Shown: one piece after another, positions 41,638-51,711 of the stretch
Layout of the letters: each line of letters starts with the position of its first letter
How positions within the stretch are numbered: position 1 is the first letter of the stretch
From: Gemmatales bacterium
GTDB lineage: Bacteria > Planctomycetota > Planctomycetia > Gemmatales > Gemmataceae
Assembly (NCBI GenBank): GCA_026004675.1
Contig: BPJP01000005.1
Location: 248,001-312,000 of the forward strand
Reading direction: 5' to 3'
DNA: 64,000 nucleotides
Program-made: the position numbers and the translations under genes
Notes under the pieces: generated by a model
What the model saw: the letters and a program-made list of their open reading frames with translations, nothing else
What the model was told of the DNA's origin: nothing
Databases searched by the model: none

Positions 41638-42549
41638 TCAAGCGAAACCGAAGAGCCGTGCCGCCGTGCCTCCCAGGATTTTCGCCTGGTCGTCGGCCGA
41701 TAAATGGGCGAGATACGATCGCGCCCTTTCCCGGGCGGCTCGATACGACTCCGGTGTCGCCTCCGCGCTGAAACCTCCCCCGTAAATCATTCGGTCCGCG
41801 CCCCAGGCATTGGTCAATTGCTTGATAATCGGCGCTATGTCGCGGTGCGGGTAGCTCCGCTCCGAGGGAATCGACGACAGCTTCATGATCGTGTTGTCGA
41901 ACCGCGCCCAGCGAACGACGACCGCATGCTCTTTGGGCGTGCCCTGAAATGGTCTGCCCAAATGGTCGATAATCACCCGCGTTTTGGAAAATTCCTTGAT
42001 CAACGGCTCGAAACCGGGAGCGTAGCGCGGTTCGAAGTGCAATTGCACGGCCAAACCCAAATCAGCCGCCGTCTTCCAGAGCTTGCGCAACTCTGGTTTG
42101 CCGAAAGGAGGCAACCTGTCCGGGGCATACGCATGGATCCGCGCCGCGACGATGGGCCATTTCTTCACCAAGGCAGGCATCTTTTCCACCGAACCGGGGC
42201 GGTCGGCAAAAAACAAGCACGTTCCCTTCAGCTTGCCTTTGCCCACGCGCAAACAATGTTCCAGGTAGCGATGATCGTCCTGATACGGTTCGGGATGAAC
42301 TACGATCGCGAAATCGACGCCGGCTCCTTTCATGCAGTGAAGAAGATGTTCCGGCGTCGCCGGCTTGTCCGGCCGATACGGAGCACGCGGATGATACGGA
42401 AAACGTTTATCGTCCTTGCCGGCGAAACAGTGCAAATGGGTATCAATCACCGGCACACGCCTGGCATCTTTCGCGGCGACACCGTTGAACGCCAAGATAC
42501 CTCCGGCGGCAACAGACAAGAAATCGCGACGCGTCACGAATGCAGGCAT
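41638..42549 (-). CDS. Amidohydrolase, Tat-exported, TIM-barrel
   Basis: 303 residues from ATG 42549 with GGGAG upstream. The Tat signal (VTRRDFLSVAAGGILAF) precedes the Asp-Thr-His-Leu-His motif VIDTHLHCF of the metal-dependent hydrolase TIM barrel, and IDHLGRPFQG later supplies an Asp-His. It belongs with the amidohydrolase_2 group, whose members decarboxylate or hydrolyse small aromatic or lactone substrates. Substrate unknown; the following secreted gene on the same strand is an operon neighbour. Confidence 0.9.
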   Translation of the reverse strand: MPAFVTRRDFLSVAAGGILAFNGVAAKDARRVPVIDTHLHCFAGKDDKRFPYHPRAPYRPDKPATPEHLLHCMKGAGVDFAIVVHPEPYQDDHRYLEHCLRVGKGKLKGTCLFFADRPGSVEKMPALVKKWPIVAARIHAYAPDRLPPFGKPELRKLWKTAADLGLAVQLHFEPRYAPGFEPLIKEFSKTRVIIDHLGRPFQGTPKEHAVVVRWARFDNTIMKLSSIPSERSYPHRDIAPIIKQLTNAWGADRMIYGGGFSAEATPESYRAARERARSYLAHLSADDQAKILGGTAARLFGFA

Positions 42550-42615
42550 CGTTGGCTCCCTCGAAAACGATCCCATGTCGTCAACCAGCGATTGCAGGCC
42601 TTACGGACACAATTC

Positions 42616-43617
42616 TTATTTGCCGACCTTGGGCAAAACGTGTTGGTCGATGTCCGCTTCGGTCTGGCACTCTTTGACGTCGGCGAAGAGTTCCCACGTT
42701 TCGGTGTGATCGACGCTTTTGCCCGGTGCGAGTTTCGTCAGCGGACCGAGGGTTTCGACTTCGAGCATGTCCTGGTTGGTGAAGGTTTCGAAGTTGCTGC
42801 CGCGGTCCGGATAAAGGAGGTTTTTCCGATAGTCGAAGCGTTTGACGAAAAGCGTGCCGGCATTGAGGTAGCCGACCCAGCCGGTGGTATGAGCCAGTCC
42901 GATTTTCGCCGGCCCTTTTTTGGCGTCCTGTTTCAATGTGATGTATTTGCTGCCGATTCGCCAGCGCCCGTCGCCAAAGTCGGTGTAAGGCCAGACTGCA
43001 AGGGAAAAATTAGGAGCAAAGTCTTCGGCAGTCTTGGCGTTTTTAGCCGAACCGGGGTGAGGCTTTTTTGGCGGCAGCGGTATGAACTCGACACCTCCCG
43101 GTGCCATCACCGACAAAGCCCATGCCGCCAATTCGGTCGGCTTGCTGCCGATGTTGGTAAGTCGATGGCGAACCCGGACCTGGCTTCCCTTCATGGCCAA
43201 CTGGATGTTCATTTGTTTGCGGATGCCATAGGTCTTGTCGTCTTGTGTCACGACGATCTGCGGCGGAGCTGATTCGAGAATTTCATGTTGCACAGGCCCG
43301 TTGTCGGGCGAATAGGTTCGAGTCAAATCTTCCGGTCCCACCCAAAGGCGATGCCCGCCGCGAATTTGCCAGGTTTTTTCTCCCGATTTTCCAAGCTGGT
43401 CGGCATACTCCTTGAACACGTTCTTGCCATCGGCAAGGCGGTAACTGATGATGCGCGGACCAACGTCGAGGGTCACAATCAACTCGGCGTCCCCATTCTT
43501 GATGCGCAGATTGTTTTTCCAGCCCTTGTAGGCGACTTTCTCAACCTGGACTTGGGCGCCCGCCGAAGCGGCCAGCAACAGTCCGCACAATGCGGAGACA
43601 ACAAAGCGGTAGTACAT
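42616..43617 (-). CDS. Secreted protein, DUF4380-like
   Basis: 333 residues from ATG 43617, with AGGGAG nine bases upstream. A signal peptide (about 1-22, ending SAGA-Q) precedes a beta-rich body with TLDVGPRIISYRLADGKNVF and GGHRLWVGPEDL, the sugar-mutarotase-like fold of DUF4380 proteins. Function unknown. It shares a strand with the amidohydrolase gene and is separated from it by 66 bases, so they may form one secreted-enzyme unit. Confidence 0.85.
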   Translation of the reverse strand: MYYRFVVSALCGLLLAASAGAQVQVEKVAYKGWKNNLRIKNGDAELIVTLDVGPRIISYRLADGKNVFKEYADQLGKSGEKTWQIRGGHRLWVGPEDLTRTYSPDNGPVQHEILESAPPQIVVTQDDKTYGIRKQMNIQLAMKGSQVRVRHRLTNIGSKPTELAAWALSVMAPGGVEFIPLPPKKPHPGSAKNAKTAEDFAPNFSLAVWPYTDFGDGRWRIGSKYITLKQDAKKGPAKIGLAHTTGWVGYLNAGTLFVKRFDYRKNLLYPDRGSNFETFTNQDMLEVETLGPLTKLAPGKSVDHTETWELFADVKECQTEADIDQHVLPKVGK

Positions 43618-43720
43618 GCGAAACTCCCTGGATAGTCGTCGAAACGGTTTGATGGTATCCTGCACGAGAGGGGGATGCAAGAAGTGCCGCGCGGCAAGCA
43701 CCTCAGGGAAAAGGACGAAG

Positions 43721-44548
43721 ATGATTTGGCGATGGTTGAAAACACGCCGACGACGCTGGCTGCTGGCCGAACCGTTTCCTTCCTCCTGGCTCGTTTACCT
43801 GGAGCGCAATGTGGCGCACTACCATTTCCTTTCGCCGACGGAACAAGCGAAGTTGCGCGACGACCTGCGGATTTTTATCGCGGAAAAGAACTGGGAAGGT
43901 TGCGGCGGACTGGAGATGACCGACGAGATCAAAGTAACCATCGCCGCCCAGGCTTGCCTTTTGGTCTTGGGGCTGGACCACGACTACTTTTCACACGTAA
44001 AATCGATTCTGGTCTATCCGCACGGCTATCGTGTGCCGGAAGATGACGGCACCGGAACGTTGGTTGTCAACGAGGAAGAATTCTTGCTGGGCGAAGCACA
44101 TTACCGGGGGCCGGTCATCGTGTCGTGGTCCGAAACCCTCAAGGACAGCCGGGATCCAGGACGCGGGCACAACCTCGTCTTTCATGAGTTTGCCCATCAA
44201 TTGGATATGCTCGATGGTCTGATAAACGGTACGCCTCCTTTGGAGAATGCCCAGCAGAGGTTGCGTTGGCGCGACGTGATGGCCGAGGAATACCAGAGCC
44301 TCATTGACGCGTCAGGCGAAGGGCGTGCCACGCTTCTCGACCAGTACGGCACGACCAACGAAGGAGAGTTTTTTGCCGTCGCCACGGAATGCTTTTTCGA
44401 TCGGCCGGTAGAGATGGCGGAGCGGCACCCCCGTTTGTATCAGCTTTTGCGCGACTATTTCCGTCAGGATCCGGCTGCCCGTTGTCGGCAGAAACGGCAG
44501 CATCGCGATCGAAGCGCCAAAATCGATGAAGAAGCGGAGCGATTTTGA
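43721..44548 (+). CDS. mtfA: MtfA-like zinc peptidase (M90)
   Basis: 275 residues from ATG 43721, with AAAGGA upstream; upstream open frame has no better start. Typical MtfA features: WVLLAEPFP-type start, HEFAHQLD zinc motif (155-162), a later Glu in AVATECFFD as third ligand, and a length near that of E. coli MtfA (265). In enterics MtfA controls the glucose phosphotransferase regulator Mlc; planctomycetes lack that system, so here it is probably a general M90 peptidase. Confidence 0.93.
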   Translation: MIWRWLKTRRRRWLLAEPFPSSWLVYLERNVAHYHFLSPTEQAKLRDDLRIFIAEKNWEGCGGLEMTDEIKVTIAAQACLLVLGLDHDYFSHVKSILVYPHGYRVPEDDGTGTLVVNEEEFLLGEAHYRGPVIVSWSETLKDSRDPGRGHNLVFHEFAHQLDMLDGLINGTPPLENAQQRLRWRDVMAEEYQSLIDASGEGRATLLDQYGTTNEGEFFAVATECFFDRPVEMAERHPRLYQLLRDYFRQDPAARCRQKRQHRDRSAKIDEEAERF

Positions 44549-44642
44549 CGATTCTACTGATCAGGCTGGTTTCGCACCCGGCGTTGCACGCTTTCCTGTT
44601 TTTGCAGGCCATCCCATCTTTTCCTGTCGAGGAACCACCGCC

Positions 44643-45788
44643 ATGCGGACAAACGGCATTCCCCTTCTCGATTTGAAAGCCCAGTTGACCCCCATCAAGG
44701 ACGAGGTGATGGAGGCGATCGAACGCGTCGTCGACTCGCAGTGTTTCATTAACGGGCCGGAAGTCGAAGCGCTGGAACGCGAGATCGCGGACTATTGTGG
44801 CGTACGCCACGCGATCGGCGTTTCCTCTGGAACCGATGCGCTTCTGGTGGCGTTGATGGCCTTGGAAATCGGGCCGGGTGATGAAGTGATCACCACCCCT
44901 TACACTTTTTTTGCGACCGCCGGGTGCATTGCCCGTCTGGGAGCCAGGCCCGTGTTTGTCGATATCGAACCGGCCACCTTCAACATCGATCCCAATGGCA
45001 TCGGCAAGGTTATCAGCCGTCGCACGCGGGCGATCGTGCCAGTGCATTTGTTCGGGCAATGTGCGGAAATGGGGGCAATCCTGGAGATCGCCGACCGTTA
45101 CCACATTCCGGTTATCGAAGATGCGGCTCAAGCCATTGGGGCGGAATACCAAGGACGCCGAGCCGGCTCGATGGGGGCTGCCGGCTGCTTCTCCTTTTTC
45201 CCCTCCAAAAACCTGGGCGCTTTTGGCGACGGCGGCGCTGTGGTCACCAACGACGATGCTTTGGCGGAACGCATTCGTTGTTTGCGCGGCCATGGAGCCA
45301 GGCCAAAGTACTACCATTCCCTGATCGGCGGCAACTTTCGACTCGATGCACTGCAAGCGGCAGTGATCCGAGTCAAGTTGCGATATATCGATCGCTGGAC
45401 TCAAGCCCGGCAGAGGAATGCCGACTTCTATAACCGCGCCTTTACCCATGCCGGGTTGGCACCGAATCCCGTCACGTTGCCTTGCGTGAAGCAGTCCCGT
45501 GCCGTCATCAACCAATTCGTGGTGCGCGTGCAAAACCGCGATGCGGTCAAGCAGCACCTCGCCGCTCGCAACATCGGCACGGAAATCTACTATCCCTGCC
45601 CGCTTCATTTGCAGGAGTGTTTCGTGAATCTCGGCTATTCCGCTGATGATTTTCCGGAAAGCGAACGTGCCGCACAAGAAACCCTCGCCTTGCCTGTCTA
45701 TCCTGAATTGAGCGATGAGGCCAAGCAGACAGTCGTCGATGCGATCGGCGACTATTACCGGACCGCCTCACTTGGTCGCGCTGCATGA
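44643..45788 (+). CDS. DegT/DnrJ/EryC1-type PLP aminotransferase
   Basis: 381 residues from ATG 44643. The fold-type I motifs are [24 protein letters not shown] and [16 protein letters not shown] with the PLP Lys at 189. These enzymes add an amino group to a nucleotide-linked 3- or 4-keto sugar for cell-surface polysaccharide or glycan synthesis; this one is nearest to the WbpE/PseC-type group. The stop overlaps the convergent cobJ stop by about 20 bases. No other sugar-nucleotide gene is next to it. Confidence 0.95.
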   Translation: MRTNGIPLLDLKAQLTPIKDEVMEAIERVVDSQCFINGPEVEALEREIADYCGVRHAIGVSSGTDALLVALMALEIGPGDEVITTPYTFFATAGCIARLGARPVFVDIEPATFNIDPNGIGKVISRRTRAIVPVHLFGQCAEMGAILEIADRYHIPVIEDAAQAIGAEYQGRRAGSMGAAGCFSFFPSKNLGAFGDGGAVVTNDDALAERIRCLRGHGARPKYYHSLIGGNFRLDALQAAVIRVKLRYIDRWTQARQRNADFYNRAFTHAGLAPNPVTLPCVKQSRAVINQFVVRVQNRDAVKQHLAARNIGTEIYYPCPLHLQECFVNLGYSADDFPESERAAQETLALPVYPELSDEAKQTVVDAIGDYYRTASLGRAA

Positions 45789-46523
45789 CGCTCGCATGGT
45801 ATACAAGCCGATTTGGCCTTGCCGCGTCTGGGTATTGCCAACGATGACAGTGGTCAACATGTCGATCGTTTTCGCCTCGAGATCAGCGAGACTTGCCACC
45901 TCGATGGACTGTCCGGGGCGAAAGGCATTGCGCACGACGCCGACGGGAGTGGCACGACTTTTGTGGCGGCGGATGATGTCCAAAGCCCGAGCGAATTGCC
46001 AGGTCCTTTGCCGGCTTTTCGGGTTTAACAGGACGATGACAAAATCGGCCGCAGCAACAGCTTCAAGGCGTCGTTCGATCTGTGGCCAGGGCGAGACGAG
46101 ATCGCTCAGGCTGATAACGGCGAAATCATCCCCAAGCGGAGCGCCCAGCAAGGAAGCGCAGGCCAGAACCGCGGAGACACCTGGCAGAATGCAGATCTCT
46201 GGCCGCGTCGCTTCGTCCACCGCTTCGGCGATTTGCACGACGAGTGAGGCCATGCCGAAAACACCGGCATCACCACTGGAAATGACGCACACGTTTTGAC
46301 CGCTGAGCGCCTCTTCCAAGGCCCGGCGAGCACGGGCTTCTTCCTCGCCGAGTGCAAAGGCCAGACATGCTTTGCCAGAGACGACATCGCTGATCCATTG
46401 AAAGTAGCCCTGATAGCCGATGATGACATCCGCTGCGCGCAAGGCTGCCTCCGCCTGCAACGTCCGGAGTTCCCGCGCGCCAGGGCCGATGCCGACAACC
46501 CAGACCTGCCCCTTACGTTTCAT
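45768..46523 (-). CDS. cobJ: Precorrin-3B C17-methyltransferase
   Basis: 251 residues. The SAM-dependent tetrapyrrole methylase motifs are [36 protein letters not shown] and [11 protein letters not shown]. CobJ contracts the corrin ring in B12 synthesis. It overlaps the cobI end by 11 bases and follows it in the same direction. Only cobI and cobJ lie here, so the rest of the pathway is elsewhere. CobJ and CbiH differ by oxygen use and cannot be told apart from sequence alone here. Confidence 0.95.
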   Translation of the reverse strand: MKRKGQVWVVGIGPGARELRTLQAEAALRAADVIIGYQGYFQWISDVVSGKACLAFALGEEEARARRALEEALSGQNVCVISSGDAGVFGMASLVVQIAEAVDEATRPEICILPGVSAVLACASLLGAPLGDDFAVISLSDLVSPWPQIERRLEAVAAADFVIVLLNPKSRQRTWQFARALDIIRRHKSRATPVGVVRNAFRPGQSIEVASLADLEAKTIDMLTTVIVGNTQTRQGQIGLYTMRASCSATK

Positions 46524-47211
46524 GGCGCAAAAGAATCAGAGAAAAATACGACGATTCTTGCCCTTTCAACGACGCCACATCGGTCACAATGCGTTCCTCG
46601 GTTGTCCCGGCTTTTTCGACGTAAACCGCCTGAACGTGCGGGTACCGCGGCAACTCCTCCGCGAGACGATCGAGAACGGCATTGACTTTGACCAGAACGA
46701 CTGTCGTAAACCGTTCCAAGAGAGCGGGTAGATCGTCGAGCCCGTAAGAGGCAGGGACGACGGCGACACGTTCGCCAAGGCGGCACAGAGGCAGACCGGT
46801 ACGTGCACTGGCAGCGTGCAGGGAACTCACGCCCGGAATGATTTCGATATGGCTAGCGGGATCGAGCCGGCGGACCGCAACCATCAGATGATCGAAAGTG
46901 CTGTAAAAGAGGGGATCGCCTTGTGTCACCCAGGCTACCGATTGGTTGTCGCGCAGTCGACTGACGATCTGCCTGGCCGTCTGCTCGTAAACGTTTTCGT
47001 CGTTTTCGCGCTGCCGGGACATGCACAAGGAGATCGGCTGCAACTTCGCCGTCAGGCCGAGTGGTTCCAGGATCCTGGCCGCGAAACTGCCGTGCTTGCC
47101 TTGCGGGTGAAGTACGACATCGACTTGTTCAAGAACCCGAGCGGCCTTGAGCGTGATCAACTCCGGATCGCCTGGACCAATTCCCACGCCATAAAAGGTT
47201 GGCGTTTTCAT
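46513..47211 (-). CDS. cobI: Precorrin-2 C20-methyltransferase
   Basis: 232 residues from ATG 47211 (upstream open frame has no better start). The family start YGVGIGPGDPELITLKA and the middle ITLCMSR-equivalent, VAWVTQGDPLFYSTFDH and IEIIPGVSSLHAASART show the CobI/CbiL group. It methylates C20 of precorrin-2 or the cobalt form. It overlaps cobJ and follows rsmB by about 110 bases on the same strand. Confidence 0.94.
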   Translation of the reverse strand: MKTPTFYGVGIGPGDPELITLKAARVLEQVDVVLHPQGKHGSFAARILEPLGLTAKLQPISLCMSRQRENDENVYEQTARQIVSRLRDNQSVAWVTQGDPLFYSTFDHLMVAVRRLDPASHIEIIPGVSSLHAASARTGLPLCRLGERVAVVPASYGLDDLPALLERFTTVVLVKVNAVLDRLAEELPRYPHVQAVYVEKAGTTEERIVTDVASLKGQESSYFSLILLRHET

Positions 47212-47321
47212 TTGAGAGTCCACTTGAAAAAACCATAAGTTGCCTTTGTTGTCTTCGGCCACATGACAACGATCGGCAAGAGGGATGGGACAAAAGAAAC
47301 TCCGATGTTGACGGCAGGAAA

Positions 47322-48698
47322 TCAGCCGGTGCCGACTCGCAGCCGAGCCCAATAGCCGCCGTCGCCAGGCTGGCCAGCCATTTGTTCTTTTTCAGCTTCC
47401 AGACTGAGCCTGGGCATGGCGGAAAGAACCGCGCGGACGACTCCCCCGTTTTCTTCAGGTTCCATGCTGCATGTGGAATAAACGACGGTTCCTCCCGTTC
47501 GAACCCGTTCGACGGCTTGAATCAGCAGTTTGGTTTGCAAGGGGATCAAGCGTTGGAAGTCGCCTGGTTTCAACCGCCAACGAACCTCCGGTCTTCTGCC
47601 AAGGACTCCGGTGTTGCTGCAAGGCACATCGACCAGGGCTGCATCGAACGGCCCCTCGGGCGGTTCTTCTTTCAAAAGCAGAGGAGAAACAATGGAGATG
47701 CCCAGTCGTCGGCATGTTTCTCGCAAGTTCTCCAGTCGACCAGCATGAATGTCGCAAGCGATGATTTCTCCTTGATTTCGCATCCATTCAGCGAGATGGG
47801 TCGTTTTTCCACCGGGTGCCGCACACAAATCGAGAACGCGCATTCCAGGCGACGGCGCCAACACCGACGCTACTTCCATGGCGGAATGATCCTGGACAGT
47901 AAACCAGCCATCTTTGAAATGCGGAAGATCCGCAATGGCATGAAAACCGCGCAGGCGAATCGATTGCGGGTGAGTGCCAGGTTCGGCATCGATACCAGCT
48001 TCTGCGAGAGCCGCGAGGCATGTTTCTCGATCGGTGCGAAGGACATTGCAACGCAGCCAAAGAGGGCCGGGGACGGCGAACCAGAATCCCAAGCGAAGGC
48101 ATTCGTCCCAACCGTAACGTGCAAACCAGCGCTCGACGAGCCAGCGCGGCAAAGAGAAGGCAGCGGCGAGGTATTGGACGGGTTCCTTTTTCGGGTCAGC
48201 AAAGACGGGCGCCGACAACACGCGAAACCGCCCTGCTTCCAAAGGCACGGCATCGGCTGCCGGCTCGATCGTATCGGTAGCCGTCATGGAGCGCGACAAC
48301 GAACGCAAGACTGCGTTGACGAATCGCTTGCCCCGCGGTTTCCGTATCGTCTCGCACAACTTCACGGTTTCGTGAAGCGCTGCATACGGCGGAATGCCCG
48401 ACATCAGGACGAGTTGGAAAGCACCCAGCCGCAGCACCTCGAGCAGCCAGCTTTCGATCTGGTGAAGCGGTCGGTGCAGAAACGGTTTGAGGAGGGCATC
48501 GAGCGTTGCCCGGCGGCGCAAAACGCCGTTGACGAGCTGTGTGGCCAAAGCATGTTCCGTCGCTGGCAAGTTGCCCTGGCGAAACAGATGATCGAGGATT
48601 TCATGGGCGAACCTGCGCCGGTTTCTTGATTCGAGAAGCACATGCAATGCGGCACCGCGTGCATCCCGAATCGCAGCAATGAATCGAATGCGTCTCAT
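47322..48698 (-). CDS. rsmB: 16S rRNA m5C967 methyltransferase RsmB
   Basis: 458 residues from ATG 48698, which overlaps the fmt stop (ATGA). The NusB-like N-terminal domain (about 1-150) is followed by the RsmB fold: VLDLCAAPGGKTTHLAE for SAM, VDVPCSNTGVLGRRPEVRW with the catalytic Cys pattern and YSTCSMEPEENGG with the second Cys. It methylates cytosine 967 of 16S rRNA. The fmt-rsmB order is conserved in many bacteria. Confidence 0.96.
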   Translation of the reverse strand: MRRIRFIAAIRDARGAALHVLLESRNRRRFAHEILDHLFRQGNLPATEHALATQLVNGVLRRRATLDALLKPFLHRPLHQIESWLLEVLRLGAFQLVLMSGIPPYAALHETVKLCETIRKPRGKRFVNAVLRSLSRSMTATDTIEPAADAVPLEAGRFRVLSAPVFADPKKEPVQYLAAAFSLPRWLVERWFARYGWDECLRLGFWFAVPGPLWLRCNVLRTDRETCLAALAEAGIDAEPGTHPQSIRLRGFHAIADLPHFKDGWFTVQDHSAMEVASVLAPSPGMRVLDLCAAPGGKTTHLAEWMRNQGEIIACDIHAGRLENLRETCRRLGISIVSPLLLKEEPPEGPFDAALVDVPCSNTGVLGRRPEVRWRLKPGDFQRLIPLQTKLLIQAVERVRTGGTVVYSTCSMEPEENGGVVRAVLSAMPRLSLEAEKEQMAGQPGDGGYWARLRVGTG

Positions 48699-49654
48699 GA
48701 TTCGCCGCCAAATCGGTCGCCCGAACGAATAGGGTGTCCGCACAAGAACTCCGCTGCGGACATGCGGCGTTTACCGGCAGGTTGAACGTCCAATAAAGAC
48801 ACGACGCTGTTGTCACCCGCGGCAACCAAAAGCTGATTCATATGTCGTGGATCGATAACGACGCAGCCAGGCTGCCGGTCGGTTGCGAGTTGCGTTGCGG
48901 CGGCACGGTGGACGATCAAACGTAGCGGCGGCGAATCGGCGCGGTGCAAAAACGAATACGCTGTCGGCCAGGGTTGCATAGCCCGCACCTGGTTGCACAC
49001 TTGCTGGGCCGTCCGCGTCCAATCGATCAGGCCGTGCTCTTTTTTTAGTTTCGGTGCTTTGGTGACCAGCTTCTGATCTTGTGGGACACCATGAGCCGTG
49101 CCCTTTTCGATCCGGTCGATGGTCTCCAGCGCTAGTTTGGCCCCCAATCGGGCCAGGCGGACTTGAAGCTCTCCGGCGGTCTCTTCCGGTCCGATATCGA
49201 TGGCTTCCTGCATGAGCATGTCGCCTGCATCCATGCGAACGGACATCTTGATGATGGTGACGCCTGTTCGCGTTTCGCCGTGGTAGATGGCCCAGTTGAT
49301 GGGGGCAGCGCCCCGATATTTGGGCAGCAAAGAGGCATGTACGTTGATCCCGCCGTGCGGCGCCACTGACAAGACTTCTTTTGAAAGAATCTGGCCATAG
49401 GCGGCAACAACCAACAACTCGGGCTGAAACACTTGCAGACCGGCGATTCCTTCGGGCGTGTTAATCGATTCTGGCTGAAAAACAGGAATATCATGAGCCA
49501 GGGCGATTTTTTTCATGCCGCGAAGCATCTCGCGCTCTTTGCCGCTGGGACGGTCCGGATTGGTCACGAGGCCGGCCACTTCATGCCTGCTGGCGATCAA
49601 GGCTTCGAAGGTAGGCTCGGCAAAGGTCCCCGTTCCCATCATGACAAGTCGCAT
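48695..49654 (-). CDS. fmt: Methionyl-tRNA formyltransferase
   Basis: 319 residues from ATG 49654. N-terminal domain with MGTGTFAEPTFEALI, VTNPDRPSG, and the formyl-THF site HASLLPKYRGAAPINWAI, then DAGDML; a C-terminal OB-like domain follows. It formylates initiator Met-tRNA. It is followed by rsmB with an ATGA overlap and preceded 22 bases upstream by a membrane protein gene, all one operon. No def gene is adjacent. Confidence 0.97.
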   Translation of the reverse strand: MRLVMMGTGTFAEPTFEALIASRHEVAGLVTNPDRPSGKEREMLRGMKKIALAHDIPVFQPESINTPEGIAGLQVFQPELLVVAAYGQILSKEVLSVAPHGGINVHASLLPKYRGAAPINWAIYHGETRTGVTIIKMSVRMDAGDMLMQEAIDIGPEETAGELQVRLARLGAKLALETIDRIEKGTAHGVPQDQKLVTKAPKLKKEHGLIDWTRTAQQVCNQVRAMQPWPTAYSFLHRADSPPLRLIVHRAAATQLATDRQPGCVVIDPRHMNQLLVAAGDNSVVSLLDVQPAGKRRMSAAEFLCGHPIRSGDRFGGES

Positions 49655-49676
49655 GAATCGATCGTCTCCGTCGCCC

Positions 49677-50363
49677 TCAAAACAGCAAACTGGCAAAGTA
49701 AACCGTCCACGCTCCGCCAACCAGCAAAGGGATCGGCACCACGAGAAACCAGTTCTTTCGTGTCGTCGCAGCAAAACCAGCGACCGCAAGCAGCATGGTA
49801 CCGGCTGTCGCCGACCAGTAGCCGGCGCGAAGGAAGATCGGCTGCCCCAGCAATTGTATGCCGTTCAAATAGAAGAAAAGCGCCATCAACGTTCCCGCAA
49901 ATGCGACGCCGAGCACGCCTGCGACCATCCCAAAAACCGTGTACATCGTGGCTGACCATCGTCTCGATGGCGGCACGATCTGCACAAGCGCCGTGATCAA
50001 CAAGGCCATCAATCCCCAACGCGTGTATTGTACGATCGAACGAATCATTTCGGTGGTTGCCTCGACTTCCGCCCGCTTCTGGTCTAGTTTGGATTTGCGT
50101 GGCAAGATTTTGGGACGAAGCCTGGTTTTTTTTGGTCGCACAGGTTCGCGATCAGGCAGCTTCAGTTTTTTCCAAACAGCCTTTCGTTGCTCGAAATCTT
50201 CAACGAGCTTGTCGCCGAAACGAAGGAGGTCGGCTGCCGACAATTCGCGTTCGAAAAGCTGAGTGACGGGAATGGCGAAGGCGAGCAGGATCATGCCGGC
50301 AGCAGCTGGGCATAGCCAAACGAAGACTGGCCGCTTCCCATCGCTGGATTCAGGAGAGTTCAT
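49677..50363 (-). CDS. Membrane protein of unknown function
   Basis: 228 residues. One membrane helix near 17-38 (PAAAGMILLAFAIPVTQLF), a highly basic linker with many Lys, Arg and Pro (about 62-95), then three to four more helices (about 110-228, for example GLMALLITALVQIV, VAGVLGVAFAGTLMALFF, TAGTMLLAVAGFAAT). No family recognised. It lies first in the fmt-rsmB-cobI-cobJ transcription unit with a 22-base gap to fmt. Confidence 0.7.
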   Translation of the reverse strand: MNSPESSDGKRPVFVWLCPAAAGMILLAFAIPVTQLFERELSAADLLRFGDKLVEDFEQRKAVWKKLKLPDREPVRPKKTRLRPKILPRKSKLDQKRAEVEATTEMIRSIVQYTRWGLMALLITALVQIVPPSRRWSATMYTVFGMVAGVLGVAFAGTLMALFFYLNGIQLLGQPIFLRAGYWSATAGTMLLAVAGFAATTRKNWFLVVPIPLLVGGAWTVYFASLLF

Positions 50364-50484
50364 CGCGTATCCTCATAGCAACACCCGCGCAAGAAAGATT
50401 GGGCAAGTGGTAGCGGTGTCTTCGCCAGTTCGGAGTCAATTTATCCAAACATGCCAGCCCATCGGCGTCAACCAGAGACCGGTA

Positions 50485-51702
50485 ATGAAATCCTTCCCCC
50501 ACCCTGAACGAATCGCAGCATTGAAGCCGACCGCCGTCAACCGCGTCCTTGAAGAAGTCCGAAGTCTTCAGCGTGACGGTAAGAAACTGGTATCGTTGAT
50601 GCGCGGCCAACCAGACAGCAGCACTCCCGGCCATATCGTCGAAGCCGCCATCGCGGCGCTAGGCGCCGGCCGGACCGGCTATGCCGACAACCGAGGCGAA
50701 CCTGCTCTTCGCGAAGCGGTTGCCGAGAAACTGCATCGCAGTCATGGCCTGCGATACGATCCGGCAGAGGAGATTCTCATTACCGACGGTGCCACGCTTG
50801 GGGTTTATATCGCACTGGGTGCTTTGCTGTCATCCGGTGACGAGGTCATTGTGCCGGCCCCCATTTATGATGCCTATGAAGCCGTGATTCTCTTGTGGGG
50901 TGGTGTGCCGCGCTTCGTGCCGGGCGAAATCGACCAGGGCCGCTTTTCTCTTGATCCTCGAAAATTGGAAGCCGCCTGCACGCCGAAAACCCGCTTGCTT
51001 CTGCTCAACTCGCCATGGAATCCAGTCGGCTCTGTCTTGGCGAAAACGGAAATCGAACACCTGGCCGATCTGGCGGAGCGGTTCAACCTGGTGATCATCA
51101 GCGATGAGATCTACGACAGCCTGGTTTATGACGGCAGACGACACTTGACGCCGGCTGCTCTTTGTCGCGACCGGACAGTCGTAGTCAACAGTCTGTCGAA
51201 AACGTATGCCATGACGGGTTGGCGTGTTGGTTATTGTGCCGGTCCCGAGCCGATCATTCGTTCGATGTTTCTTCTGTTGCAGCAGTCTAGCCGGGGACCG
51301 GCCACGTTCGTTCAAGACGCCGCGTCGGCGGCCTTGCAGGGCGACCAGACTTGCGTCGAGTACATGCGGCAGGAATTTCAGCGACGGCGCGATTTCGTGG
51401 TCGCTCAACTAGAAGGGATTGATGGAGTGAGAACGCTTGTTCCCGAAGGCGGTTTGTTCGTCATGCTGGACGTTCGCGGCTTGGGTCGTACGTCCGACGA
51501 GATTCGCCGCTTTCTTTTGCACGATGCCGGCGTCGTCGTGCTTCACGGTTCGGCCTATGGCGAGGCCGGCGAGGGCATGCTTCGGGTTTCCTTCGCAGCC
51601 GGCGGTGACACGCTCGAGCAAGGAGTGGCGTTATTGAAGGCAGGTCTGGAAAAACTCAGCCAGACACCGTCAGCTTCTCCAATCTCGCCGCAACCGCGAT
51701 AA
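50485..51702 (+). CDS. Class I/II PLP-dependent aminotransferase
   Basis: 405 residues from ATG 50485. The fold-type I core has TDGATLGVYIAL, LLNSPWNPVGSV, IISDEIYDSLVY and VNSLSKTYAMTGWRVGY (Lys239 forms the Schiff base with PLP; the downstream Arg binds the carboxylate). It is closest to aspartate/aromatic-type aminotransferases, but substrate cannot be fixed by motif. An FAD/Fe-S oxidoreductase gene starts 9 bases after its stop, so the two are probably co-transcribed. Confidence 0.94.
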   Translation: MKSFPHPERIAALKPTAVNRVLEEVRSLQRDGKKLVSLMRGQPDSSTPGHIVEAAIAALGAGRTGYADNRGEPALREAVAEKLHRSHGLRYDPAEEILITDGATLGVYIALGALLSSGDEVIVPAPIYDAYEAVILLWGGVPRFVPGEIDQGRFSLDPRKLEAACTPKTRLLLLNSPWNPVGSVLAKTEIEHLADLAERFNLVIISDEIYDSLVYDGRRHLTPAALCRDRTVVVNSLSKTYAMTGWRVGYCAGPEPIIRSMFLLLQQSSRGPATFVQDAASAALQGDQTCVEYMRQEFQRRRDFVVAQLEGIDGVRTLVPEGGLFVMLDVRGLGRTSDEIRRFLLHDAGVVVLHGSAYGEAGEGMLRVSFAAGGDTLEQGVALLKAGLEKLSQTPSASPISPQPR

Positions 51703-51711
51703 ACTAATCTT

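Noticed and set aside
41704-43272. 522-codon frame on + opposite the amidohydrolase and DUF4380-like genes
   Set aside because: It spans two well-defined genes of the other strand and resembles nothing known.
44301-45677. 458-codon frame opposite mtfA and the DegT aminotransferase
   Set aside because: Shadow of two recognisable genes.
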